A DNA stretch of 64,000 nucleotides from JACRAR01 sp041674385 (GCA_041674385.1 JBAYVU010000014.1:1-64000); one strand, 5' to 3'; counted from the stretch's first letter, positions 23,717 to 33,230 are shown. Program-made: numbers and translations. The notes: generated by a model not told the origin, from the letters alone.

Positions 23717-24721
23717 ATGAAATTGCGCAATCTGATTCTCGGTTTTGCTGTCGCCGTCACGCCGCTTGTGGCCACGGCCCAACAACCGATCATCATCAAA
23801 TTCAGTCACGTGGTTGCTGTTCATACGCCCAAGGGGATGGCAGCCGACTATTTCAAGAAATTGGCGGAAGAACGCACCAAAGGCAAGGTCAAAGTCGAAG
23901 TCTATCCCAATAGTCAACTGTTCAAAGACAAGGAGGAACTGGAGGCATTGCAACTGGGCGCAGTACAGATGCTAGCACCCTCGCTGGCCAAGTTTGGTCC
24001 GCTCGGCGTCAAGGAATTTGAACTCTTCGATTTACCGTATATCTTCGATGACTATAACGAGTTGCACAGGATCACCCAGGGGCCGATTGGTCAGCAACTA
24101 CTGAATAAGCTTGATTCCAAGGGCATACTCGGCATGGCTTATTGGGACAATGGCTTCAAGCAAATGAGCGCCAATAAGCCATTAAAAAAGCCTGAGGATT
24201 TTAAGGGGTTGAAGATGCGCGTGCAGCAGGGGTCCCGAGTTCTCGAAGCGGAGATGCGGGCATTCGGCGCCAACCCGCAAGGCTTGGCTTTTTCCGAGGT
24301 ATATCAGGCGTTGCAAACTGGGGTAGTCGATGGAACCGAGAATCCGATATCGAATTTCTATACCCAGAAGATGCATGAGGTTCAAAAATACCTGACGATT
24401 TCCGACCATGGCTATCTTGGCTATGCCGTGATCGTCAACAAGAAGTTCTGGGACGGACTGCCGGCAGATATCCGCAGCACGCTTGAAGGTGCCATGAAGG
24501 AAGCGACGAAATATGCCAACGATATTGCGCAGAAGGAAAACGACGACTCTCTGGAAGCCGTGAGAAAGTCGGGCAAAACCCAGATCGTCACCCTTACGCC
24601 TCAGGAAAAGGCCGAATGGAAGAAGGCCATGCTCAAGGTACATGTCGAGATGGAAAGCCGTATCGGCAAGGATCTGATCCATGCCGTATACAAGGAAACC
24701 GGTTTCAATCCCAGTAAGTAA
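23717..24721 (+). CDS. dctP: TRAP transporter solute-binding protein, DctP family
   Basis: A 334-residue periplasmic binding protein of a tripartite TRAP system. The signal peptide ends LVATAQ; the mature part begins PIIIKFSHVVAVHTPKG, the family opening. FELFDLPYIF, MRVQQG and the ligand-clamping GVVDGTENPISNFYTQKMHEVQKY region are typical; the Arg in MRV would bind a carboxylate. Related proteins carry C4-dicarboxylates or other organic acids; the exact substrate is not clear. GGAGG precedes the ATG. Confidence 0.93.
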   Translation: MKLRNLILGFAVAVTPLVATAQQPIIIKFSHVVAVHTPKGMAADYFKKLAEERTKGKVKVEVYPNSQLFKDKEELEALQLGAVQMLAPSLAKFGPLGVKEFELFDLPYIFDDYNELHRITQGPIGQQLLNKLDSKGILGMAYWDNGFKQMSANKPLKKPEDFKGLKMRVQQGSRVLEAEMRAFGANPQGLAFSEVYQALQTGVVDGTENPISNFYTQKMHEVQKYLTISDHGYLGYAVIVNKKFWDGLPADIRSTLEGAMKEATKYANDIAQKENDDSLEAVRKSGKTQIVTLTPQEKAEWKKAMLKVHVEMESRIGKDLIHAVYKETGFNPSK

Positions 24722-24789
24722 GAGTCTCATCGAGCGCTGTCACGTCGGCCTTGCCAGACGCGGCGGCGCTTCGTTTTTGGGGAAACGCC

Positions 24790-25419
24790 ATGCTTAAAAT
24801 ACTCGATCACCTTGAGGAATGGCTTATTGCCATGCTGATCGCTGCGGCGACACTAATTATTTTTGTCTCCGTGGTGCATCGCTACGCCTCCGGATTGCCG
24901 ATTCCGGCCATTCAGGACAGACTGATACAGATCAACATGAGTTGGGCGCAGGAGTTATGCATCTACATGTTCGTCTGGATGGCAAAGTTTGGTGCGGCTT
25001 ATGGCGTGCGCACGGGTATCCACGTTGGTGTCGATGTATTGATCAATCGCCTGTCCGACAAGAAGCGAGTCAAGTTCGTGCTTTTTGGATTAATGGCTGG
25101 CGCCTTGTTCACTGGTGTGGTCGCTGTCCTGGGAATGAATTTTGTCTGGCATATGTCGCAAACCGATCAGACCTCCGCCGACCTGGAGTTACCCATGTGG
25201 ATAGTCTATCTTGCCATCCCTTGCGGTTCCTCCCTGATGTGTTTCCGGTTCTTGCAAGTGGCGTTTGTCTTCTGGAAAACCGGCGAACTTCCGCATCACG
25301 ATCATGGTCACGTCGAAGGCATTGAGGAGGTCAACGACCTGGATATCATTCCGCTCAACCTGGATGACAATTTGCATCCCCATGGCATCGGGACTGGTGG
25401 CAAAGGAGAAGGCAAATGA
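24790..25419 (+). CDS. dctQ: TRAP transporter small permease, DctQ family
   Basis: A 209-residue inner-membrane protein with four predicted membrane helices (LIAMLIAAATLIIFVSVVHRY first), and WAQELCIYMFVWMAKFGAAYGVR with the conserved QEL/WxxxxG features. The C terminus is a hydrophilic, acidic tail rich in His and Asp (HHDHGHVEGIEEVNDLD), longer than usual for DctQ. The ATG at 24790 begins the first helix. It is followed by dctM with a four-base overlap. Confidence 0.92.
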   Translation: MLKILDHLEEWLIAMLIAAATLIIFVSVVHRYASGLPIPAIQDRLIQINMSWAQELCIYMFVWMAKFGAAYGVRTGIHVGVDVLINRLSDKKRVKFVLFGLMAGALFTGVVAVLGMNFVWHMSQTDQTSADLELPMWIVYLAIPCGSSLMCFRFLQVAFVFWKTGELPHHDHGHVEGIEEVNDLDIIPLNLDDNLHPHGIGTGGKGEGK

Positions 25420-26699
25420 ATGCGGCCATCATCTTCGTGTTGCTGTTCATGCTGATGCTGACGGGCATGCCGATCTCGATTTCGCTTGGACTGACCGTGC
25501 TGACTTTCCTGTTCGCGATGACCGATGTCCCGATCCAGTCCGTGGCATTGAAACTATTCACCGGCATAGAGAAATTCGAGATCATGGCGATCCCGTTTTT
25601 CATATTGGCGGGGAATTTTCTTACCCACGGCGGTGTGGCGCGGCGCATGATCAACTTTGCCACCTCCATGGTGGGACACTGGCATGGCGGACTTGGTTTG
25701 TCCGGCGTCATGGCCTGCGCCCTGTTCGCGGCGGTGTCGGGCTCCAGTCCGGCAACGGTGGTGGCTATTGGCTCGATACTCCTGCCGGCAATGGTCAGAG
25801 CCGGCTTTCCGAAGAGTTTCGGCGCCGGCGTGATCACAACCTCGGGTGCGTTGGGCATTCTGATTCCGCCTTCCATCGTCATGGTGATGTACTCGGTATC
25901 TACCAGCACATCCGTCGGCGCATTGTTCATGGCGGGGGTGGTTCCGGGTTTGATGCTGGCGACCTTGCTCGGGGCAACAACCTTTTACCGTGCCTGGAAG
26001 CACGGCTATCCTTGCCAGCCGCGTGCTTCTTGGAAAGAACGCTGGACAGCCTTTCACAAGTCGATCTGGGGGCTACTGCTGATCGTCATTGTGATGGGCG
26101 GGATTTATAGCGGTATTTTTACACCGACAGAAGCGGCGGCAATGTCTGCTGTTTATGCATTCTTCGTTGCGGTGTTTGTGTATAAGGACCTCACTCTCAA
26201 GCAAGTGCCGAAAGTCTTGCTCGATTCCGCCAACATGAGCGCCATGCTGCTGTACATCATCACCAACGCGGTATTGTTCTCGTATCTGATGACCTCCGAG
26301 CAGATTCCGCAGGTGATGGCCGACTGGATGATCGGTCAGGGTCTGGGCCAGATCGGTTTTCTGCTTGTTGTGAACGTACTGCTGCTGCTGGCGGGCAATG
26401 TCATGGAGCCTTCCAGCATTGTGCTGATTCTGGCGCCTATCCTGTTTCCGGTAGCCATGAAGCTGGGTATCGATCCGGTACATTTCGGCATTCTGGTCAC
26501 CGTGAATATGGAAGTGGGCATGTGTCATCCACCGGTGGGCCTTAATCTCTATGTGGCGAGCGGCATTACCAAAATGGGCATAACGGAACTCACCGTCGCG
26601 GTTTGGCCCTGGCTGCTGACCATGCTGGCATTCCTCGGTATTGTCACTTATTGGCCGGGATTGTCGCTCTGGCTGCCCAAGGCGTTGGGCATGCTGTGA
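25416..26699 (+). CDS. dctM: TRAP transporter large permease, DctM family
   Basis: A 427-residue, roughly 12-helix membrane protein that forms the transport channel with DctQ and couples uptake to a sodium gradient in the family. GMPISISLGL, MAIPFFILAGNFLTHGGVARRM, GSSPATVVAIGS and GALGILIPPSIVMVMY are characteristic. It converges on the next gene with seven bases between the stops and no terminator hairpin that I can see. Confidence 0.94.
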   Translation: MNAAIIFVLLFMLMLTGMPISISLGLTVLTFLFAMTDVPIQSVALKLFTGIEKFEIMAIPFFILAGNFLTHGGVARRMINFATSMVGHWHGGLGLSGVMACALFAAVSGSSPATVVAIGSILLPAMVRAGFPKSFGAGVITTSGALGILIPPSIVMVMYSVSTSTSVGALFMAGVVPGLMLATLLGATTFYRAWKHGYPCQPRASWKERWTAFHKSIWGLLLIVIVMGGIYSGIFTPTEAAAMSAVYAFFVAVFVYKDLTLKQVPKVLLDSANMSAMLLYIITNAVLFSYLMTSEQIPQVMADWMIGQGLGQIGFLLVVNVLLLLAGNVMEPSSIVLILAPILFPVAMKLGIDPVHFGILVTVNMEVGMCHPPVGLNLYVASGITKMGITELTVAVWPWLLTMLAFLGIVTYWPGLSLWLPKALGML

Positions 26700-26706
26700 C
26701 GAAGGC

Positions 26707-27177
26707 CTATGCCAAGGGGACCGAGTAGGCTTTACTCAAGCGGGCACGCATTGCCATCGTGTGGACATCCGTCACCAAACCGGCAACCCGGATTTCGCCG
26801 CCTACCGATTGGGCTATCAGTGCTGCCCGCTGGATGGCCAGCGAAATGCCGGAGCTCCCCCCTGGGGGTATCGGGACCAGGCCGTCGTATGAATTGACGT
26901 CTCCATGGTTGTCTATCACGGCAATTTTCCGGCCATCTTTCCATATTTCCGCATAAGGGGCAATGGGAATGTGCGCAATGCTTGCCGGCCCGTTGGCTGC
27001 CGACAGCGTGACCTTTTCCTCTTGGGGAATTTCTTTCCCGACTGCTTGCAATTTGTCGGTTGAGCCGCTGCTTGCCGAGGTTTCGACGGGCTTGCCATCG
27101 TTATTGCCTGCACCGGTGATGATCGAGGTCGCTTGCTGGTTCGGCGATATCTGGGTTGGGGAAAGCGCGATCGGCAT
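26707..27177 (-). CDS. Conserved-looking protein of unknown function
   Basis: A 156-residue protein from the ATG at 27177; an in-frame TTG at 27318 would extend it by 47 residues of less regular sequence. The first half is low-complexity and Ser/Thr/Gln-rich; the second (AEIWKDGRKIAVIDNHGDVNSYDGLVPIPPGG...SLAIQRAALIAQSVGGEIRVAG) looks like a compact alpha/beta domain. No signal peptide or metal motif is visible. Single gene, convergent with dctM; function unknown. Confidence 0.55.
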   Translation of the reverse strand: MPIALSPTQISPNQQATSIITGAGNNDGKPVETSASSGSTDKLQAVGKEIPQEEKVTLSAANGPASIAHIPIAPYAEIWKDGRKIAVIDNHGDVNSYDGLVPIPPGGSSGISLAIQRAALIAQSVGGEIRVAGLVTDVHTMAMRARLSKAYSVPLA

Positions 27178-27504
27178 GAGTTCGTACGGATTGGTCGATG
27201 ACTGGTCATCGCTATGCACAGGGCATGCCAAGCCGGAAACGCCTGCTTTCTGGCGTAAACAACGGGATATTCGGAATCCCACGGCAATATCTGCCGGTTT
27301 TGCGGCAAGCTTGGCCAACAGCCTGCCGATGGCGAGTTGTCGCGACGCGCTCCTGAGTATTACAATCGACTAGCCACTAATCCTCCAGGATCCCCAAAGC
27401 GAATGCGGCACCGGAAGAGTGTCTTGGCCGTCACAGTACCGCCCATGGATTTGACGGCCCATGAAGTTTCCCGAATGTGATGCTGATCGTGTCCTAAACA
27501 CCTA

Positions 27505-30069
27505 ATGCCTCCCCACCCATTTCCACCCGGGCTGTCCGCGGCAGAGGTTGCTGCCCGCCAGGCTGTCGAGGGCTTCAACGAACTCGATGCCGGGCAGGGG
27601 CGATCCTTGCTCAAGATCGCGGCGGAGGTGCTGCGCGAGCCGATGTTTCTGCTCTTGCTGGGTGCCGGCTCGATTTACCTGCTGATGGGCGACGTGCACG
27701 AGGCGATGATTTTGCTCGGCTTCGTCTTTGTCATCATGGGCATCACGATTTTCCAGGAGCGCCGCACCGAAAGGGCGCTGGAAGCCTTGCGCGATCTTTC
27801 CAGTCCACGGGCATTGGTGATTCGTGCGGGCAATCCAGTTCGCATCGCCGGCAGGGAGGTGGTGCGCGGAGATATCCTGGTCCTCAGCGAGGGCGATCGG
27901 GTGCCCGCCGATGGACAAGTGCTTTCGGCCCACGAACTGGCGACCGACGAATCGCTGCTGACGGGCGAGTCGCTGCCGGTGACAAAGATGATCGGCGCCC
28001 CGCCGACTCAAGCTTGCGAGACGGCAGGCGGAGAGATGCGCGTATTTGCCGGGACAGTGGTGACGAGTGGGCAAGGCATTGTGCGGGTCTCGGCGATTGG
28101 CAGCGAAACAGAATTGGGGCGCATCGGCAAATCCATGCAGGCTATCGACAGCGAAGTCTCACCGCTGCAGCGCGAGATCGGTTTGCTGGGCAAACAACTG
28201 GCAGTCATTGGCGGCGTGCTGTGCCTGGTGGTGACGCTCCTGTATGCGCTTACCCGGGGTGGCTGGCTGGATGCCTTGCTGGCAGGCATTACTTTGGCGA
28301 TGGGCATCTTGCCCCAGGAATTCCCGGTGATCCTGATCGTTTTCCTGGCTTTTGGCGCGCGCCGGATTGCTCGGCAACGGGTGCTGACGCGCAAGCTCAG
28401 CGCCATCGAAACGCTCGGTGAAACCACGGTATTGTGTGTCGACAAGACGGGTACCTTGACCCAGAACCGCATGGCGGTGGCCGCCCTGATCAGCGGTGAG
28501 AAGCGCATCGATGTGGCTAATCTAACCGCATTGCATGAGCTTCCGGAAGACTTCCACGAATTGCTGGAATACGGCGTGCTGGCGAGCGAAACCGAGCCTC
28601 ACGACCCGATGGAACAGGCCTTTCAGCGTTTGGCGCAGGAATACCTGGCCAACACCGAACATATGCATGCTGATTGGGATCTGGCACGCGAATACGAGCT
28701 ATCGCCCGATCTGCTGGCCATGTCGCATTTGTGGCGCATTCCCGGCCATCGTCATACGGCCGTGGCCACCAAAGGCGCGCCTGAAGCCATCGCCGATCTA
28801 TGCCATTTGAACGAGCAGCAAAAGCAACGTGTGGCGTTGCAGGCCGCGCAACTTGCCGACCGCGGATTGCGCGTGTTGGGTGTAGCCAAGGCGGCGTATC
28901 GCGGCGATGCCTTGCCGGCAATCCAGCATGATTTCGATTTCGAATTTCTCGGCCTGGTCGGCTTGGCCGATCCGCTGCGTCCCGAGGTGCCGCTAGCCGT
29001 CGAGGAATGCCGTCGCGCCGGCGTTCGTGTCGTCATGATTACCGGCGATCACCCGCGTACCGCCCGCGCCATTGCCGCGAGCGCCGGTATCGATTGCACC
29101 CGCATCCTGACCGGAGCGGAATTGCAGCAGTTGGATCCGGACAGGCTGGCCGAACTGGTGAAGGGTGTCGGCGTGTTTGCACGGGTCACGCCGCAACAAA
29201 AATTGAGCATCGTGGAAGCCCTCAAGGCCAATGCCGAGATCGTCGCGATGACCGGCGACGGCGTCAATGATGCGCCAGCCCTCAAGTCCGCGCATATCGG
29301 CATCGCCATGGGCAAGCGCGGCACCGACGTGGCGCGCGAGGCAGCTTCGCTGGTGCTGCTCGACGACGACTTCGGCGCCATCGTGCATGCCATTCGCCTC
29401 GGCCGGCGGATTTTCGGCAACCTGCGCCAGGCGATGATCTACACGCTGGCGGTGCATGTGCCCATCATCGGCCTGTCGATCCTGCCGCTGCTGTTCGGCT
29501 TGCCGCTGGTGTTGGCGCCGATCCACATCGCTTTTTTCGAACTGGTGATCGATCCGGCCTGTTCTGTGGTTTTCGAGGCAGAGGAAGCGGACAACCAGAC
29601 CATGCAGCATCCGCCGCGCAGCCCGCAGGAAAGCCTGGTATCGCTCCAGCATATCGCCTTGAGCCTGCTCCAAGGCCTCCTTACCACGCTGGTAGTGGCG
29701 CTGTTGTATTGGGCCAGCCTGGCGACGGGAGTGGCCACGCCGGAAGCGCGCGGGATTGCCTTCGTGACACTGATCGCCGCCAATTCCATTCTGGTCTTGA
29801 GCAGCCGTTCGGCCTCGGCGGGGTTCAAGCAAGCCCTGCGGGGCATCAAACCGATCAGCTGCTGGGTGCTGGCCGGCACCTTGCTCGCCCTGGTTGCCAT
29901 CACCAGCGTGCCGCTGTTGGCGGAGCCGTTTGGCTTTACTCCGACGAGTTGGGATCGCTGGCTGGGTGCTTTAGGCATCGGCCTGGCTGTGTTCGCACTT
30001 TTCGAACTGGCAAAGCGGATAGTATTTAGGCCGAAAATCGACACTGCCGCATCGAGAGGCGCGCAATGA
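27505..30069 (+). CDS. Cation-transporting P-type ATPase with variant membrane motifs
   Basis: An 854-residue P-type ATPase. The actuator TGES (residues 153-156), phosphorylation site DKTGTLT (Asp313), and hinge GDGVNDAPAL are intact, so it is likely active. The M4 ion-site motif is PQEFP (residues 270-274) where SERCA has PEGLP, and M6 has ELVIDPACSVVFEAEEAD where pumps usually have NLVTDGLPA. The layout otherwise matches the calcium/magnesium/sodium (PMA/SERCA-like) class. Substrate is uncertain. A 67-base gap separates it from the MOSC gene. Confidence 0.85.
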   Translation: MPPHPFPPGLSAAEVAARQAVEGFNELDAGQGRSLLKIAAEVLREPMFLLLLGAGSIYLLMGDVHEAMILLGFVFVIMGITIFQERRTERALEALRDLSSPRALVIRAGNPVRIAGREVVRGDILVLSEGDRVPADGQVLSAHELATDESLLTGESLPVTKMIGAPPTQACETAGGEMRVFAGTVVTSGQGIVRVSAIGSETELGRIGKSMQAIDSEVSPLQREIGLLGKQLAVIGGVLCLVVTLLYALTRGGWLDALLAGITLAMGILPQEFPVILIVFLAFGARRIARQRVLTRKLSAIETLGETTVLCVDKTGTLTQNRMAVAALISGEKRIDVANLTALHELPEDFHELLEYGVLASETEPHDPMEQAFQRLAQEYLANTEHMHADWDLAREYELSPDLLAMSHLWRIPGHRHTAVATKGAPEAIADLCHLNEQQKQRVALQAAQLADRGLRVLGVAKAAYRGDALPAIQHDFDFEFLGLVGLADPLRPEVPLAVEECRRAGVRVVMITGDHPRTARAIAASAGIDCTRILTGAELQQLDPDRLAELVKGVGVFARVTPQQKLSIVEALKANAEIVAMTGDGVNDAPALKSAHIGIAMGKRGTDVAREAASLVLLDDDFGAIVHAIRLGRRIFGNLRQAMIYTLAVHVPIIGLSILPLLFGLPLVLAPIHIAFFELVIDPACSVVFEAEEADNQTMQHPPRSPQESLVSLQHIALSLLQGLLTTLVVALLYWASLATGVATPEARGIAFVTLIAANSILVLSSRSASAGFKQALRGIKPISCWVLAGTLLALVAITSVPLLAEPFGFTPTSWDRWLGALGIGLAVFALFELAKRIVFRPKIDTAASRGAQ

Positions 30070-30135
30070 TGAGTATTGTGGCCAGGTGATCAGGCGAGGG
30101 CGTCTAACAAGACAAAAGACAAGAGATTATTCACG

Positions 30136-30789
30136 ATGACAATTTTCATAGGAGATATCCGCTTACTGCCTTCGGACAGTAAGCCGACCGGCATCTTCAA
30201 ATCGAAACTCCAAATGCCGGCATGGCTGGGGTGCGATGGGATCGCCGGGGACGCCCAGGCTGATCGGCGTGTTCACGGCGGGCCGGAGAAAGCGGTGCAC
30301 CAGTATCCTGCGGCGCATTACCCCCGCCTGGCTGAAGTCTTTCCGGAAGCCGGGAGCCTGCTGGTTCCCGGCTCTATCGGAGAGAATCTCTCCATGCCTG
30401 GTTGGGATGAGACCAACGTCTGTATCGGCGATACCTTTCGGCTGGGAGACGCGGTCATCCAGATATCGCAGCCTCGAACACCCTGCTGGAAAATCGACAG
30501 TCGCTATGGTGTGGAAGGCATGGCCCGTTTTATCGAAGCGGAAGGCTTGACTGGCTGGTATTTCCGCGTGATCGAGGCAGGTATCGTTGGGCCTGGCAGC
30601 GAGTTCAGCCTGATCGAGCGCCTGTCGGCCGAAGCGACCGTGTCAGGTTTGCTGGCCCTGTGGCGCAAGCAGCGCCCGGCACCGGAAGAACTCGAATGCT
30701 TTGCGGAAACACCAGCGCTTTCACCCAATTGGGTCAACAAGCTGCGGGATCGTGGCAGGCAGTTGCGTCAGCGATCGCCACAGCAGTGA
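30136..30789 (+). CDS. MOSC domain protein (YiiM-like)
   Basis: A 217-residue protein with a MOSC domain, the C-terminal module of molybdenum-cofactor sulfurases. GIAGDAQADRRVHGGPEKAVHQYPAAHY and the single Cys in QPRTPCWKID match the YiiM branch, which reduces N-hydroxylated compounds using molybdenum cofactor in E. coli. The start at 30136 begins the typical strand. It fits a window with nitrate reductase and a tungstate/molybdate-type transporter. Confidence 0.85.
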   Translation: MTIFIGDIRLLPSDSKPTGIFKSKLQMPAWLGCDGIAGDAQADRRVHGGPEKAVHQYPAAHYPRLAEVFPEAGSLLVPGSIGENLSMPGWDETNVCIGDTFRLGDAVIQISQPRTPCWKIDSRYGVEGMARFIEAEGLTGWYFRVIEAGIVGPGSEFSLIERLSAEATVSGLLALWRKQRPAPEELECFAETPALSPNWVNKLRDRGRQLRQRSPQQ

Positions 30790-30821
30790 ATCTGAACTGC
30801 CGCGCGATCAGTGAAATTTTT

Positions 30822-30841
30822 CTGACCATGTGCATGGTCAG
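30822..30841. repeat. Perfect 9-bp inverted repeat at a convergent gene junction
   Basis: CTGACCATG at 30822-30830 and CATGGTCAG at 30833-30841, two bases apart, form a near-palindrome. It spans the stop codon of the minus-strand hemerythrin gene and lies 33 bases after the MOSC stop. Neither side has a T run, so it is not a standard intrinsic terminator. Confidence 0.5.
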
Positions 30842-31545
30842 GATTTGACGAAATCGATCACGATCGCGCCGGGCTCTCTTTGCAGATAGCGGATGTCGAC
30901 CTTCTCGCCGTAACGTTGCTGCAACTGGTCGAGCAAGGGAAGAGGATCGTGGTCATTGCAGAAACGCATCGTCTCGCCGGGATTCAGGGCGTCCAGGGCG
31001 CCGAAGATCGCCGCGTGGCGAAAACGCTTGGCGATGCCGCGCGCATCGAATGGATAGATGGCATCCGGGGACAGGTGCAGGTGAGTGGGTTGTGACATTG
31101 GGCTGACTCCTTGTGGGTGGGTGGTGGGGTGATGCGAACTTTGTTCGATTGACGCAAGCGCTTCGGGCGTCAGTACCGATTCGGCGATGGGGAACAGTTC
31201 ATGCTCCTCGAAGTGGACATGGTTCGCCAAGGTTTTGCCGAACTGGCGCAGGCAGGTTGCATCTCCGGCACCGAGCTGGCTGACCAGCGTGCGCAGTTCC
31301 TCGTGATCAGCCTGGGTGCGTCCTGCCAGCGCAATTTGCCCGACGTTTTTCAGCGCCGGAAGCAGGGCGTCTTCCTCGACTTGGAAATGCGGTTCGAGCT
31401 CCCGCTCGAAAATCCCGGCGATCTCGTCCATGAAGCGTTGCGCTTCTTCACTCGATGCAGTGTGCATGCGTTGCGCGCGCTTCGACAGCACCAAGGCGGA
31501 ATGATGTTCGCGCGAGAGATGAATCAGGCTTGGACTGCGTTTCAT
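30838..31545 (-). CDS. Hemerythrin (HHE) and DUF2249 domain protein
   Basis: A 235-residue protein. Residues 1-130 form a hemerythrin-like four-helix bundle with His ligands in LSREHHSAL, EPHFQVEEDALLP, RTQADHEEL and NHVHFEEHELFP, likely a di-iron site that binds oxygen or nitric oxide. Residues about 160-235 are a DUF2249 domain (DARGIAKRFRHAAIFGALDALNPGE...). Its ATG overlaps the NnrS-like stop, so it is the last gene of a minus-strand operon linked to nitrosative stress. Confidence 0.85.
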   Translation of the reverse strand: MKRSPSLIHLSREHHSALVLSKRAQRMHTASSEEAQRFMDEIAGIFERELEPHFQVEEDALLPALKNVGQIALAGRTQADHEELRTLVSQLGAGDATCLRQFGKTLANHVHFEEHELFPIAESVLTPEALASIEQSSHHPTTHPQGVSPMSQPTHLHLSPDAIYPFDARGIAKRFRHAAIFGALDALNPGETMRFCNDHDPLPLLDQLQQRYGEKVDIRYLQREPGAIVIDFVKS

Positions 31546-32666
31546 CTATTCTCCTTAATGTCCGGGCGTGATTTGCCTCGCCCTACGCTGACCAGCACGG
31601 TCAGGAAAAATATCAACAAGGCGGTGGCGTTCGCGATGCCGGCTGCCCGAGTTAGCAAAATGATGCCGGTCAGGTCGCCGACAGCCCGAGCCAGCAGCGA
31701 TGCATGCAATACCGCAAGAGGCAGGTAGAAGGCGGAGTGATAAGGCATCCGGATCTTGGCGACCGCCGGGAAAATGATAGGGGCGTGGCCGAAAATCATC
31801 GAAACGACGAAGCCGAGGAAAACGGCGTGCAGCGTCGCGTCGCGCAGCGGACTGCCTGGCGAGAAGCCGCCGGCCATGCCGAGCAAGCCGCTCAAGGCCA
31901 GCCAGACATAACCGCTGAGAAGACAGATGGCGATGTAGCGTGTCAGTCCGCTTTGCCGGACAGTGCGACGGGCTATGTCGTGGCGTAGCAGCCACAATGC
32001 CAAGGCGAGCAGAGTCGCGGCGAACAGTCTGAGTCCGAATTCCATATCCCAGTAACTGCTCGCGAGTCCGGTCAGCATCAGGGCAACGAGGGCGGCAAAT
32101 ACCCGCCGGGCTGAGGGCGGCGTGGGCAGGAAACGCGTCAGCTCAAGGCGCTCGCCGGCGATGGTGAGCACGAGAAAGGCTATCCACCAGGGTACAGCGA
32201 GAGCGACCGCGCCGCTGGTGTACCAGAGCAGATTGCCGATCAGCCAAGACAGAGCCCCCAGTGCCAGCGTGGCAGTGTGCGGGGCGGGTTGCTGGCGCAG
32301 GATAAGACCGCTGCCACAGAACAATATCGTTGCGGCGGCGATGAAGAGGGCGTGCGCCGTGATCATGGGGAATCCCAGCAACAGCGCCAACCCGCCCAAG
32401 CCGGCGCACAGCGGCGCCAGATAGGGCCAGCGCCGGGCGATTGCCACAGCGCGTTCCATACTGATCACCGTTCCCAGGAAGGCGGCAATCATCAGCGGCC
32501 CATGCGTACCCGCATGTGCTGCGGCGATGAGTGGAACATCCAGCGCCAAGCGCGCAAGGCCGGACAGAACGCCGATCACCAGCGCGAGCATGCCGAAAAA
32601 CAGGATGGGCAGACGGGCGAAAGGGGACAGGGATTTCATGTCGATACGGGCTGCAATGGAGTTCAT
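31542..32666 (-). CDS. NnrS-like multi-helix membrane protein
   Basis: A 374-residue protein with about twelve membrane helices and the NnrS-type features: a GTHGPLMIAAFLGTVISMERA loop and a C-terminal SMIFGHAPIIFPAV loop with conserved His. NnrS proteins contain heme and copper and protect against nitric oxide; they occur near denitrification genes. The ATG at 32666 is used; a second ATG at 32639 also gives a good N terminus. It lies between the DUF59 and hemerythrin genes in one operon. Confidence 0.8.
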   Translation of the reverse strand: MNSIAARIDMKSLSPFARLPILFFGMLALVIGVLSGLARLALDVPLIAAAHAGTHGPLMIAAFLGTVISMERAVAIARRWPYLAPLCAGLGGLALLLGFPMITAHALFIAAATILFCGSGLILRQQPAPHTATLALGALSWLIGNLLWYTSGAVALAVPWWIAFLVLTIAGERLELTRFLPTPPSARRVFAALVALMLTGLASSYWDMEFGLRLFAATLLALALWLLRHDIARRTVRQSGLTRYIAICLLSGYVWLALSGLLGMAGGFSPGSPLRDATLHAVFLGFVVSMIFGHAPIIFPAVAKIRMPYHSAFYLPLAVLHASLLARAVGDLTGIILLTRAAGIANATALLIFFLTVLVSVGRGKSRPDIKENR

Positions 32667-32678
32667 TAACTCGCCAAC

Positions 32679-33017
32679 TCACCAGCCGAAATGCTGCCTG
32701 GCTTTCTCGCTCATCAGCGAAGGGTCCCAGGGAGGCGACCAGACGAGACGAATGTCCGGTTGTGTGCCGGAATCCACCACCTTGCTTATCGCTTCTTCGA
32801 CCTGTTCCATGAGCATGTCTCCCATCGGGCATGCCGGCGAGGTCATTGTCATCTCGACGATTACTTTGCCGCCAATCAGCTCGATGCGATAGACCAAGCC
32901 CAGGTCAACGATGTTCATCCCCGCTTCAGGGTCGATCACCTGAAGCAGGGCGCTGCGGACCGTTTCGACAGTTGGGGGAATCGCGGATGCGAAAGTGGAT
33001 TCGTGGATTTTCGCCAT
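32679..33017 (-). CDS. Metal-sulfur cluster assembly factor (DUF59/MIP18 family)
   Basis: A 112-residue protein. VDLGLVYRIELIGGKVIVEMTMTSPACPMGDMLMEQVEEAI is the family core with its single conserved Cys, and the WSPPWDPSLMSEKARQHFGW tail is typical of the bacterial branch. Members help install Fe-S clusters (SufT, PaaD, MIP18). It is the first gene of an operon with NnrS-like and hemerythrin genes, consistent with repair of NO-damaged clusters. A TATAAT reads on the minus strand at 33023-33028, only six bases before the start codon. Confidence 0.88.
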   Translation of the reverse strand: MAKIHESTFASAIPPTVETVRSALLQVIDPEAGMNIVDLGLVYRIELIGGKVIVEMTMTSPACPMGDMLMEQVEEAISKVVDSGTQPDIRLVWSPPWDPSLMSEKARQHFGW

Positions 33018-33197
33018 GGCCGATTATAAGATGTATTAAATGTGCAGCTTAAGGTTATCATCACCGGAAAATGAAAGCAATATATATTATGCTGCTTATG
33101 GAATTGACTGCCTGGTATCGATGCCTGCTCATCGAGCGCGGTGATTCCCGCAGAAGAAACAGGGCTGAACGCGGCAAATCTCCTCAGAGGAAATCCG

Positions 33198-33230
33198 CTT
33201 AAGCTGCGCTTAAGCTGAGTCCGATATCTT
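33198..33230 (+). promoter_or_regulatory. PmrA/QseB-type direct repeat and -10 box
   Basis: CTTAAG (33198-33203), five bases, CTTAAG (33209-33214) is the direct-repeat layout bound by PmrA/QseB-type regulators. Ten bases later TATCTT (33225-33230) may be the -10. A QseB-like regulator is encoded downstream in the same operon, so autoregulation is likely. Confidence 0.6.
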
